Below the pieces are notes generated by a model that was not told the DNA's origin, made no database searches, and was given only the letters and a program-made list of their open reading frames with translations. Position numbers and translations under genes: made by a program. Source: Cellvibrionaceae bacterium AOL6 (lineage in GTDB: Bacteria > Pseudomonadota > Gammaproteobacteria > Pseudomonadales > Cellvibrionaceae). From it: 49,156 nucleotides of DNA. The stretch lies in assembly GCA_003265435.1 (NCBI GenBank), contig NOXC01000023.1:1-49156 (forward strand), written 5' to 3'. Below are positions 9,390-18,700 of the stretch, piece by piece (within the stretch, counting starts at the first letter, position 1; every line of letters begins with the position of its first letter).

Positions 9390-9440
9390 TTGTTGTTAAT
9401 TGGTATTATTATATAATATTATGCCTGAGCTTGATGACAA
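9390..9440. promoter_or_regulatory. Overlapping divergent promoters
   Basis: On the plus strand TTGTTG (9390-9395), 16 bases, TATAAT (9412-9417) points at the lipoprotein GH43_26. On the minus strand TTGTCA (9440-9435), 16 bases, TATTAT (9418-9413) points at arb43A. The two -10 boxes overlap in the same AT core. GTATTATTATAT (9403-9414) is the exact reverse complement of 3449-3460 in the symporter promoter. Confidence 0.45.
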
Positions 9441-9465
9441 TGCCGATAACAATAACGTGGGATTT

Positions 9466-10488
9466 ATGAAAAACACCAGCCTCATCCTGGCCAGTCTATT
9501 TATGCTCGTGCTTCAGGCCTGTAGCACCGCGCTGCCGAGCTACCCCAGCCCCTTCATTGAACAGAGGGCAGACCCCTGGTTGTTGAAACATGACGATGGG
9601 TTCTACTACTTTATCGCCAGTGTGCCCGAATTTGATCGTATCGAGTTGCGTCGTGCAACGAGCATAGAGGGCTTGCGAGAAGCGCCGGCCAAAGTTGTGT
9701 GGCGCAAGCACGATTCCGGTCCGCTTTCCGTCAATATCTGGGCGCCGGAACTGCACCGCATCGACGGACAGTGGGTGATTTACTTTGCGGCCGGCGAGCA
9801 GGACATTCCTTTCAAAATTCGCATGTTTGCGCTCGTAAATGATGCGGCTAACCCGCTGGATGGGGAGTGGCACGAAGCCGGACAAATCCGCACGCCTGCG
9901 GATACCTTTGCCCTCGATGCAACCAGCTTCGAGCATCAAGGCAAGCGTTATTTGCTTTGGGCTGAGGGGCACCCTGAGCGCGACTATAACTCGGCACTCT
10001 GGCTAGCGGAACTCGCCGACGTGACCACCCTGAAAGGGCCTGCAGTGGTGATCAGCGAGCCTGAATTTGATTGGGAAACTCGCGGTTATGCCGTTAATGA
10101 AGGCGCTGCGGTGTTGAAACGTCACGGTCGTATTCTGGTGACTTACTCCGCGAGTGCGACGGATGCGTCCTATGCGATGGGGCTGCTTTGGATTGATGAA
10201 AACGCCAACCTGCTTGAACCCTCGCAGTGGCACAAACAGAAGGCCCCGGTGTTTTACACCGATGCCGAGTCGCATCGTTTCGGCCCAGGCCACAACAGCT
10301 TTTCGCGCTCGGAAGACGACACTCAGGATCTGCTCGTCTACCACGCGCGCAATTATGAACACATTGAAGGCAATCCCCTGGGTGACCCGAACCGCCACAC
10401 ACATGTGCGCGTGTTCTCCTGGGATGAAGACGGCTTCCCCGATTTCAGACAAGGGGAACCAGACTCGCCTTTAGAGCATCTACAATAA
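9466..10488 (+). CDS. Lipoprotein GH43_26 exo-alpha-L-arabinofuranosidase
   Basis: A 340-residue paralogue of the cytoplasmic GH43_26 at 4878 (shared blocks: IEQRADP, IELRRATSIEGL, WETRGYAVNEGAA, ITYSASATD, GPGHNSF). The ATG at 9466 begins a type II signal with lipobox LQAC (C19), so the protein is lipid-anchored, facing the periplasm or the cell surface. A longer open frame from 9400 would bury the signal and is rejected. Catalytic D36 (RADP) is clear; the matching Asp and Glu lie in ALDATS and VNEGAA. It should release arabinose from alpha-1,5-arabino-oligosaccharides outside the cytoplasm. It is followed 36 bases later by another secreted GH43 and is probably the first gene of a long secreted-enzyme operon. 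Confidence 0.87.
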   Translation: MKNTSLILASLFMLVLQACSTALPSYPSPFIEQRADPWLLKHDDGFYYFIASVPEFDRIELRRATSIEGLREAPAKVVWRKHDSGPLSVNIWAPELHRIDGQWVIYFAAGEQDIPFKIRMFALVNDAANPLDGEWHEAGQIRTPADTFALDATSFEHQGKRYLLWAEGHPERDYNSALWLAELADVTTLKGPAVVISEPEFDWETRGYAVNEGAAVLKRHGRILVTYSASATDASYAMGLLWIDENANLLEPSQWHKQKAPVFYTDAESHRFGPGHNSFSRSEDDTQDLLVYHARNYEHIEGNPLGDPNRHTHVRVFSWDEDGFPDFRQGEPDSPLEHLQ

Positions 10489-10524
10489 ACAGCGCCTTTC
10501 GCAGAAAAGGCAGAGGAGAGAGCA

Positions 10525-11466
10525 ATGAAAAAATCACTGATAGCCCTCGCATTGGGCTGCGGGATCAGTGCGAGCAGTTTTGCCGCGAACCCCGCCATCA
10601 CCCATGTCCTGACCGCGGACCCCGCAGCCATGGTGCACGACGGTACCGTGTACTTGTACACCGGTCACGACGAAGCGAAAGACAACAGCACTTTTTATGA
10701 GATGCATAAGTGGTTGGTTTTTTCGTCCACCGACATGGTGAACTGGACGGATCACGGCGCGATCATGAAAGCCACGGATTTTAAATGGGCGAAGGGCGAT
10801 GCGTGGGCCGCGCACACCGTCGAAAAAGACGGTAAGTTTTATTTCTACACCACTGTACGCCATGCCACGATCAACGGTTTTGCAGTGGGTGTGGCGGTCT
10901 CTGACAGCCCGACCGGCCCCTTCAAGGATGCGCTCGGCAAGGCTCTGATCAGTAATGACATGACCACCGATACGGACATCGACTGGGATGACCTGGACCC
11001 TGCGGTATTTATTGATGACGATGGTGAAGCCTACCTGTTCTGGGGTAACACCAAGGCGCGTTGGGCCAAGTTGAAAGACAACATGATCGAATTGGATGGC
11101 CCCATCCATAACATTGATATTCCTAGTTTTACCGAAGCACTGCATGTGCACAAACACGGTGAGTGGTACTACCTGACGTACGCAACGGGTTTCCCAGAAA
11201 AAACCGCGTATGCGATGAGTAAGTCCATCGAAGGGCCCTGGGAGTACAAGGGCATTCTGAACGAATTGGCCGGTAACTCGAACACCAATCACCAGACCGT
11301 GATTGACTACAAAGGCCGCTCCTTCTTTATCTATCACAATGGCGGCATTGAGCCCGATGGCGGCAGTTTCCGTCGCTCCGTCTGTATTGATGAGCTGTAC
11401 TACAACGAAGATGGCACGATAAAGCGCATCGTTATGACCTCAGAAGGGGTTGAGCCGGTAAAATAA
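10525..11466 (+). CDS. Secreted GH43 arabinofuranosidase/xylosidase-type enzyme
   Basis: A 313-residue single-domain GH43 with a clear signal peptide (cleavage after SSFA, about residue 20) and a strong RBS (GAGGAGAG). Catalytic residues are D32 (TADPAA), D158 (DLDPAV) and E204 (FTEALHV). The N-terminal run TADPAAMVHDGTVYLYTGHDEA and WLVFSSTDMVNW place it in the branch containing beta-xylosidases and side-chain-specific arabinofuranosidases, distinct from the GH43_26 and endo-arabinanase members here. Given the locus, removal of alpha-1,2 or alpha-1,3 arabinose branches from arabinan is the likely role, as for C. japonicus Abf43A. The linkage preference is inferred. Confidence 0.82.
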   Translation: MKKSLIALALGCGISASSFAANPAITHVLTADPAAMVHDGTVYLYTGHDEAKDNSTFYEMHKWLVFSSTDMVNWTDHGAIMKATDFKWAKGDAWAAHTVEKDGKFYFYTTVRHATINGFAVGVAVSDSPTGPFKDALGKALISNDMTTDTDIDWDDLDPAVFIDDDGEAYLFWGNTKARWAKLKDNMIELDGPIHNIDIPSFTEALHVHKHGEWYYLTYATGFPEKTAYAMSKSIEGPWEYKGILNELAGNSNTNHQTVIDYKGRSFFIYHNGGIEPDGGSFRRSVCIDELYYNEDGTIKRIVMTSEGVEPVK

Positions 11467-11469
11467 ACG

Positions 11470-11489
11470 GCGCGGCGCGCTGCGCCGCC
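11470..11489 (+). promoter_or_regulatory. GC-rich intercistronic hairpin
   Basis: CGGCGC (11473-11478), loop GCT, GCGCCG (11482-11487) forms a strong stem between the GH43 and GH97 genes, with only a short T run after it. It may be an RNA-processing or partial-termination site. A smaller stem, GCCTTT/AAAGGC, occupies 10494-10511 in the preceding gap. Confidence 0.4.
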
Positions 11490-11539
11490 TTTCCTCCTAT
11501 GGCAATTGAGGTCAGTACGACCTGATAAAGGCAAAAATA

Positions 11540-13474
11540 ATGCGAATAGCCCTGGTTCTTTTTTCTTTGGTGCTGCTATCGGCATGTAAGCAGGATGCAG
11601 CTACCCAGCTCAGCAGTCCAGATGGGCGCTTGACCGTGGTGCTGACACTCAATGACGCAGGTCAACCCTATTATGAAATTCAACGCGACGGCCGCACCGT
11701 GGTCCATCCGTCGGCGCTGGGCTTGGTGTTGAGTGAGCAGCGTTTTGTTGACGGCTTGCGTGTGCAGAATGTGTCCAGGGTGAGCACGGTCGAAGACGAC
11801 TACAGGCTGTCTCACGGGAAAGTGCGCGAGGCTCACTATCGCGCTCGAGCGCTCACCGTCACGCTGAGCAATGCCAATGACAACACGCTCGAAATTGAAT
11901 TCAGAATGTCTGATGACGGCTTGGCCTTTCGCTACCTGGTGCCAGACGCGGAGTCACGACATGTGTTCGTAAAAGAGCAGACAGAATTTGTATTCGACGC
12001 TCAAACGCGCGCATGGTTGCAGCCGGTTGCGGTCGCACAGACGGGTTGGAGCAATACCAACCCTTCCTACGAAGAACACTATCAGATGAACATTGCTGTG
12101 GATCAAGCCTCACCGTCCCCGGCGGGCTGGGTTTTCCCGGCGTTGTATCAGTCTGGGGACACCTGGGTTGCCATTACCGAAGCGGGTATGCGTGGAGATT
12201 GGCACGCTTCCCGTTTGGGTGCGGAGTCACCTGGGGGCGTGTATAAAATTGCCGGTCCAATGGAGGCTGAGGTCAAAACGGGCGGTGCCTTGCTGGCCTC
12301 CTCAGAAGGGGCTCTGGTGTCTCCGTGGCGCATCGTGGCCGTAGGCGAGTTGGCGACATTGTTTCAATCCACCTTAGGCACCGACTTGGCTGAGCCTGCG
12401 CGCATCTCGGCGCAGTCGGCCTTTATTCAGCCCGATGTCTCCGCTTGGAGTTGGGCGCTGTTAAAAGACGACTCCGTCAACCCAGAGACGACGCGTGAAT
12501 TTATTGATTACGCCGCTGATATGGGATGGCCCTATGTCTTGATCGATGTAAATTGGGATCAAAAAATGGGTTACGACGGCATTCAAACTCTGGTGGATTA
12601 CGCGGCAGCCAAGCAGGTCGGGCTTTTACTTTGGTATAACTCGGCGGGTGATTGGAATGTGACGCCCTACACACCGAAAGGTGCGTTGTTGGAGCGTGAG
12701 GGGCGGCGCGAAGAATTTGCACGTTTGCAGTCGATGGGCATTAAAGGCGTAAAAATTGATTTCTTTGCCGGTGACGGACAATCGATGTTGGCCTACTACA
12801 TAGATATTCTGGAAGACGCAGCAGAGTTTGAACTGCTGGTAAATTTTCACGGCGCAACCCTGCCTCGCGGTCTGCATCGCACCTACCCTAACCTGATGAC
12901 AGTGGAAGCCGTACACGGGTTTGAAATGATCACGTTTATGCAGTCTTCGGCCGATCTCGCACCGGCTCATATGACCATGCTGCCGTTTACGCGCAACCTG
13001 TTTGACCCGATGGATTTTACCCCGACCACGTTCGGCGCGATTCCAAATATTGAACGATTGACCACGAATGGCAACGAATTGGCGCAGCCTGTTGTCTTTA
13101 TGTCGGGTATTCAGCATATCGCGGAGACGCCTGCCGGCATGGCCGAAGCGCCAGACTATGTCAAAGCGTTTATGGAAGCACTGCCGGTGACATGGGACGA
13201 GAGCCGTTTGCTGTCCGCGGAGCCGGGTCGTTATGTGGCTCTGGCACGTCGTCACGGTTCAATCTGGTACGTGGCCGCATTAAATGGCGAAGCGCAGGCG
13301 CGTACCCTTGCGTTGGATCTGTCCTTTATCGAAGCAGAAAGCGGTCGCTTGATTGGCGACGGCGAAACACCTTTTTCATTTATACATACAGCATTGAAGC
13401 CACACTCTGAAACAGAGATTGAACTCAAACCCTATGGCGGGTTCGTGGCGACGTTTGTTGTAGAGAAGCACTAA
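11540..13474 (+). CDS. GH97 lipoprotein glycosidase, retaining type (alpha-galactosidase or beta-L-arabinopyranosidase)
   Basis: A 644-residue protein with lipobox LSAC (C16), an N-terminal GH97 beta-sandwich (LSSPDGRL... to about 280), a TIM barrel and a C-terminal beta domain (DETRLL... PYGGFVATF). The barrel strand GVKIDFFAGDG carries D407, equivalent to the Asp nucleophile of the retaining GH97 branch (BtGal97b), not the glutamate of inverting SusB-like enzymes. Retaining GH97 members hydrolyse alpha-D-galactosides and, in some Bacteroides enzymes, beta-L-arabinopyranosides, which have the same ring stereochemistry. Inside an arabinan locus the second activity is attractive: removing terminal Arap caps from RG-I side chains. 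Activity is inferred, the family is clear. The next gene starts 13 bases later. Confidence 0.85.
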   Translation: MRIALVLFSLVLLSACKQDAATQLSSPDGRLTVVLTLNDAGQPYYEIQRDGRTVVHPSALGLVLSEQRFVDGLRVQNVSRVSTVEDDYRLSHGKVREAHYRARALTVTLSNANDNTLEIEFRMSDDGLAFRYLVPDAESRHVFVKEQTEFVFDAQTRAWLQPVAVAQTGWSNTNPSYEEHYQMNIAVDQASPSPAGWVFPALYQSGDTWVAITEAGMRGDWHASRLGAESPGGVYKIAGPMEAEVKTGGALLASSEGALVSPWRIVAVGELATLFQSTLGTDLAEPARISAQSAFIQPDVSAWSWALLKDDSVNPETTREFIDYAADMGWPYVLIDVNWDQKMGYDGIQTLVDYAAAKQVGLLLWYNSAGDWNVTPYTPKGALLEREGRREEFARLQSMGIKGVKIDFFAGDGQSMLAYYIDILEDAAEFELLVNFHGATLPRGLHRTYPNLMTVEAVHGFEMITFMQSSADLAPAHMTMLPFTRNLFDPMDFTPTTFGAIPNIERLTTNGNELAQPVVFMSGIQHIAETPAGMAEAPDYVKAFMEALPVTWDESRLLSAEPGRYVALARRHGSIWYVAALNGEAQARTLALDLSFIEAESGRLIGDGETPFSFIHTALKPHSETEIELKPYGGFVATFVVEKH

Positions 13475-13487
13475 GCGGGAGCAAAAC

Positions 13488-15359
13488 ATGTTTAAGAAAA
13501 AATGGGCGAGCGCAGCGGCGCTCGTTGTACTTGGCGGCAGCTTGCTGTCGGCCTGCAGCGAGCAAAAACCGCAGGTTGAAGTGGCTGAGCAGGCACCGGT
13601 AGCGCAGCCTGTGTTAAAAGCCTCAGTGGAACCCATCCCCAAGGGAAAATTTGCTAACCCACTGTTTGCCAACGGTGCGGACCCCTGGCTCGAATATTGG
13701 GATGGCAATTACTACCTGACCACCACGACCTGGACTTCGCAATTGGTCATGCGTAAAGCGCCGACGCTGGACGGTTTGGCCACGGCAGAGCCAGTGAATG
13801 TCTGGTCCGACGATGAACTCAGCCGCTGCTGTAATTTTTGGGCCTTTGAATTCCATCGCCTGAATGGCCCCAATGGTTGGCGCTGGTATTTGATGTACAC
13901 CTCGGGTCAGCACGGCACCCTGGACTATCAGCATTTGAGTGTGCTCGAAAGTGTCGCGGACGATCCGATGGGGCCCTACGAATACAAGGGCGAAATGATG
14001 CCCGACAGTTGGAACATTGATGGCAGCTACCTTGAGCACAACGGTCAACTTTATCTGTTGTGGTCAGAGTGGGTCGGAGACGAGCAGCTCAACTGGATTT
14101 CAAAAATGACCACGCCGTGGAGCATCGAAGGGCCTCGCGTGATTCTGACGCGCCCCGAAGAAGAGTGGGAAAAGAGTGGTCGTAAAGTGAATGAAGGCGC
14201 AGAAATTCTCAAACGAGATGGCCGCACCTTCCTGATTTATTCCGCAAGTTTTTGTGATACGCCGGACTACAAACTGGCGATGAAAGAATTGACCGGAGAC
14301 GATCCGATGAACCCGGATCACTGGACGAAATATCCCGAGCCTGTGTTCCAGCGCGGCAACGGTGTTTACGGCCCGGGCCACAACGGATTCTTCACTTCAC
14401 CTGACGGTACAGAGGACTGGATTGTTTACCACGGCAATTCCAAAGAGACCGACGGATGCAGCTCCACGCGTTCGGTTCGTGCTCAGAAGTTCACCTGGAA
14501 TGAAGATGGTACGCCAAACTTTGGCGAGCCGGTTCCTGAAGGCGAATTGCTCGACCTGCCTTCTGGCGAAAACGGGCCTTTAGCAACCAAGCTTCAAGGT
14601 GCGCACATGCAGCTCGTATCGGGTGAGCAATGCCTGGTGGTAGAAGCAGAAGGTCTGCAAGCGGCGAGTTGCGACGCGTCCGCCAGCAAGTGGGTTTTCG
14701 ATCCGACGGCAGACGGCTACTACCGTTTTGGGCACCTCGAAAGCGGTCACTTCCTGGGGCAGCAAACCGGACAACTGACGATTCGCCCTTGGGAGAATCT
14801 GGACACGCAGCGTTGGCAGTTAGTGTCGAGCGATGCGGGCAATGGCCTGTACAGATTTAAAAATCGCCAGACAGGTGAGTGGCTGAGCAAGCCCGGTTGC
14901 AGCGCGGAGAGTTGCAACGAGTGGCGCTTGCAGCCGGTAGACGGTATCGCGATTGCCAGTGTTCAGAGCGGGCGTGTATTACAGGCGTGCGATGCATCAG
15001 GGAATGTCGATCAAGGTAGCTGGAAAAACCAGCGTTGTCAGACCTGGAGCTTCACGTCCGTGGATGCCGGTTTCTACCACCTCAAGCGAAATGAGCAGTG
15101 CCTGACCGTTGAAGCGGAAACCATCGTGCCGGGCACAAACGTCGCGCTGGGCGACTGCGATACGAGTTACGCCCAGTGGCGACTTGCACCCGATGCGATG
15201 GGCAATTACGCATTGGTCAATCGCGAAAGTCAGCATGTGCTGAATTTGGACGCCTGCGCTCTAGGCGATGGCGCCAACATCAGTCAGACCCAGGCCTTTG
15301 ATATCCCTTGTCAGGCCTTCCAGCTGCGCCATATTCCCAGCGCTGTGTTGACGGACTAG
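13488..15359 (+). CDS. GH43 lipoprotein with C-terminal ricin-type (CBM13-like) lectin domain
   Basis: A 623-residue lipoprotein (lipobox LSAC, C23). After a short linker, a GH43 propeller covers about residues 50-360: NPLFANGADPW (D65 base), WNIDGSYL, VNEGAEI (acid Glu), GPGHNGFF. It is related to but divergent from the GH43_26 pair and contains unusual Cys pairs (SRCCNFW, DGCSST). From about 366 to 620 there are trefoil-like repeats with QxW-type motifs (QRWQLV, QTWSF, AQWRL) and conserved cysteines (CLVVEAEG, CLTVEAET), indicating a ricin B/CBM13 module that would bind galactose, arabinose or arabinan. It is the last gene before a strong terminator. Likely an arabinofuranosidase tethered to polymer; exact linkage unknown. 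Confidence 0.82.
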   Translation: MFKKKWASAAALVVLGGSLLSACSEQKPQVEVAEQAPVAQPVLKASVEPIPKGKFANPLFANGADPWLEYWDGNYYLTTTTWTSQLVMRKAPTLDGLATAEPVNVWSDDELSRCCNFWAFEFHRLNGPNGWRWYLMYTSGQHGTLDYQHLSVLESVADDPMGPYEYKGEMMPDSWNIDGSYLEHNGQLYLLWSEWVGDEQLNWISKMTTPWSIEGPRVILTRPEEEWEKSGRKVNEGAEILKRDGRTFLIYSASFCDTPDYKLAMKELTGDDPMNPDHWTKYPEPVFQRGNGVYGPGHNGFFTSPDGTEDWIVYHGNSKETDGCSSTRSVRAQKFTWNEDGTPNFGEPVPEGELLDLPSGENGPLATKLQGAHMQLVSGEQCLVVEAEGLQAASCDASASKWVFDPTADGYYRFGHLESGHFLGQQTGQLTIRPWENLDTQRWQLVSSDAGNGLYRFKNRQTGEWLSKPGCSAESCNEWRLQPVDGIAIASVQSGRVLQACDASGNVDQGSWKNQRCQTWSFTSVDAGFYHLKRNEQCLTVEAETIVPGTNVALGDCDTSYAQWRLAPDAMGNYALVNRESQHVLNLDACALGDGANISQTQAFDIPCQAFQLRHIPSAVLTD

Positions 15360-15395
15360 CCGCGTCGCGCAAAGCACTGAGAACGCACTTCACTC

Positions 15396-15419
15396 AAAAG
15401 GGCCGTAAGGCCCTTTTTT
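15396..15419 (+). terminator. Rho-independent terminator
   Basis: GGGCC (15400-15404), loop GTAA, GGCCC (15409-15413) and six T; the preceding AAAA extends the stem by pairing with the T run. It ends the lipoprotein GH43 to GH43-lectin operon. Confidence 0.88.
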
Positions 15420-15770
15420 ATGGCGTCTAGAGTTAGCATTTCCCGCTCTGAAACACGTTCGCTATATAGCCGATCTATATATAACACTTTTTTTATAGAC
15501 TAAGTTTATTTAAAGGTGTGAGCGCAGGGGACGAGAGCATTTGATGACGAGCCTAAAGGCTTTATTTGTTTGGCTTTCAGGGTATGTGGGTACTGACAAT
15601 CTTGATTGCTTTAACTCAACTGAGCGCTCTCTGTAATTTTAAAATAATAACTTGATGTTATTGTATTACTATAGGACAATCATGCTATCCCGAACCTGGG
15701 AGCCGTAGGCCGTCGCACGGCTTAGCGGCAAAGATAAATATAAAAACCATCCAAGAGAGAGGCTTGCCAA
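15420..15770 (+). promoter_or_regulatory. Promoter/leader region of the multidomain arabinanase
   Basis: No gene is visible. The stretch is AT-rich with possible -10 elements (CTATATA near 15460-15475, TATAGAC near 15496). AATAAC-ttgat-GTTATT (15646-15662) is an inverted repeat that could be an operator. AGCCGT (15701-15706) pairs with ACGGCT (15717-15722) as a leader hairpin. AGAGAGAGG just before 15771 is the ribosome binding site. Confidence 0.4.
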
Positions 15771-18700
15771 ATGAAACTGAAATTGTCACTCGTGATGAGT
15801 GGGGTTTTGGCCATTTCGGGCTGTGGTGGCTCTGGAGAGAATGATCTCCCGGATACCTACTCCCTACCCGTCAATACCAGTGTTGAAGATCCTACGTCGG
15901 GCATCTCCGACAGTTCGCTTTACAATAGCTACAGTGTGCATGATCCGTCTGTGATCAAAACCGATGGCGCTTACTACGTATTCGGTTCGCACCTCGACGC
16001 AGCCAAAACAACCAACCTTCAGACATGGGAAGCCGTATCTCAGCCGAATGGCGATATGGACGCGAGCCCCTTGTTTGATGTGTACACCACGGTTGCCGCA
16101 GAAGGCATCGAGTGGACGGATGGCTTCGTCGGCTCTTGGGCTTCCGATGTGATTGAGGCCCCCAACGGCGAATACTGGTTTTACTACAACCACTGCGCCT
16201 TTGATAACCCCAATACCGAAGAGCGCGACGAAGTATGCTGGCATCGCTCTTACCTTGGTCTCGCTAAATCCGACTCTGTAGAAGGCCCTTATGAGAACGT
16301 GGGCGTGTTTTTGCGTTCCGGCTACGAGTCCGCAGAAGAGCTGGCCATGTACCCCGTTGAGGGTGTGACCGAATACAACCCCGCCATTCATCCCAACGTG
16401 ATTGACCCTGCTGCTTTCTACGATGCAGAAGGCAATATGTGGATGGTTTACGGTTCGTATTCCGGCGGTATTTTTATTCTCGCGCTGGATGAAACCACCG
16501 GCTTGCCCGAAGAGGGGCAAGGCTACGGTACCCATCTCGTGGGTGGCGATTTCAACGCCATCGAAGGCAGCTTCGTGATGTATAGCCCCGAGAGCGAGTA
16601 CTACTACTTGTTCTGGTCGAACGGTGGCTTTGCAGCGGAAGGCGGCTACAACATCCGCGTTGCACGTTCACGTACGCCGGATGGTCCTTACCTTGATGCC
16701 GCAGGCAACGACATGGTCAATGCGACTGTTGCCAACAACATGGGCACCAAGCTGATGGGCGGCTTCAACTTCGTTTCCCTGCTGGGTGAAACATCGAAAG
16801 AATGGGGCTACCGCTCGCCGGGCCACAACAGTGCTTTGTATGACGAAGAACTCGGCAAGCACCTGCTGTTTACCCACACGCGTTTCCCCGAAGGCCAGGC
16901 GTCCATTCTCGAAGCACACGAAGTACGCGTGCATGAGATGTGGTTGAACAAAGATGGCTGGTTGGTCGCGTCACCTTATCGCTATGCGCCAATTGACGGC
17001 GACAACATCGTTGATCCGAAAGATCTTGCTGGTGACTACCGCATGATTCTACAGGGCATCGACACCAACCTTGAAGTGAAAACCTCTGAGTACGTCACGT
17101 TGACCGAGCAAGGTCGTCGTGTAGAAGGCGGCATCAGCGGGACCTACAAACTCTTCAGTGATGAGCCGAACCGCATCGTGTTGAATGTGGATGACAGCGT
17201 CTACGAAGGGGTGATGCAGTTCCAGTGGAACGTCGAAGACGAGCGCTTTGAACCGGTCATCAGTGCGATGAACGCGGCGGGTGCCACACTGTGGGCAGCC
17301 AAGCTTGAAGACAAAACGCCGGAAGAAGTTGTTGCGGATATCGGCGCAGCGATGACGCTCCCCTCTGAAGTGAAAGACGGCACCATTGATCTGCCAACAG
17401 AAGGTACTCGTGGTGCGGAAATCATGTGGAGTTCCAGCAACCCTCTGGTGATCACTGATGACGGCCGTGTTATTCGCCCCAATGTCGGTGAAGGTGACCA
17501 GGATGTCGTCATGACCGCGCACGTGAGCATTTATGGTGAGACTTACGAGTACCCCATCGATGTCATGGTGCCACAGCGTGTGGCCTACAACCGTGTTGCG
17601 CACTTTGCGTTTGAAAATGATCTGACGGAATCCCTTGGATTCTTCGAGCCTGCGACAGGCACGGCCTCTCGCCCCTATATTGGCGGCTCTGTTGGCTACG
17701 CTGCGGGTAATGAAGGTCAGGCCGTAAATCTCGACGGCACCAATGGCGTTCGTCTGCCAACGGGCCTGATTAATAACGCTGAATACACCGTGTCTTTCTG
17801 GATGAACCCAACGGCCATCCAAGCATTCGTTCCGGGCTTCTTTGCCGCAGTGAATGAGTTCGAAAGCGCTGAGGTGCCAGGCGAGTACTACTCCGATCAG
17901 TGGATCAACCTCCTCGCCCAATCCTGGGATGGCAACACCATGCTGTGGAGCCACTATGTCGATGCTGATAACGATCGTTGGTTCGACGGTTCCGCGGGAA
18001 TTCGTATTAACGAAGGTGAGTGGACTCACGTCGCGTTCTCAGTCAATCAAGGTTTCGTCCGCGTCATGCTCAACGGTGTTGAGATGTTTGCTGGTGGCAA
18101 CCTGACTGACATGTTTACCGGTGCCGGTAACGAAGGCGTCTTCACGCTGGGTACCAACTACTGGGATGCGTCGTTTAACGGCATGTTCGATGAGCTGAAG
18201 ATCTATGATGCCGCGATGGTGGCGGAAGAGGTTGCTGCACTGGACATCGACAAGCTGCCAGAGTCCGAGCTGATCGTGATCGCTGAGGACGCACTCGACT
18301 TGGGTGACCTGAGCTTCGTACTCGATGATCTCATTCTGCCTCACACTGGGCCTTTCGCCTCAGCGCTGGCTTGGAGCTCTAGCCATCCTGATGTGATCGA
18401 TCCTCTGACGGGTGCGGTGACGCGTCCTGCGCGTGGTGAGCCAGATGTTGAAGTAACGTTGACGGCGACCATTACTTTGGGTGCAGAGATGACGACTAAG
18501 TCCTTCGTGGCGACAGTGATCTCCAATACCCCTCCAGCACCGGTGGCTCGATTTAGCTTCGAAGACAACCTGAGCGATTCACAGGGTAACTTCGACGACG
18601 GCCAAACCGCAGACAAAGGCATTGTTGTACCGAGTGCTGAAACGAACACCTATGTGGATGGTGCTGTTGGCCGCGCGATTGAATTCCTTGGTGATGCTGG

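Noticed and set aside
17049-18029. 326-codon minus-strand frame inside the multidomain arabinanase
   Set aside because: Antisense shadow of the aBig and LamG modules; no recognisable motifs and no ribosome binding site.
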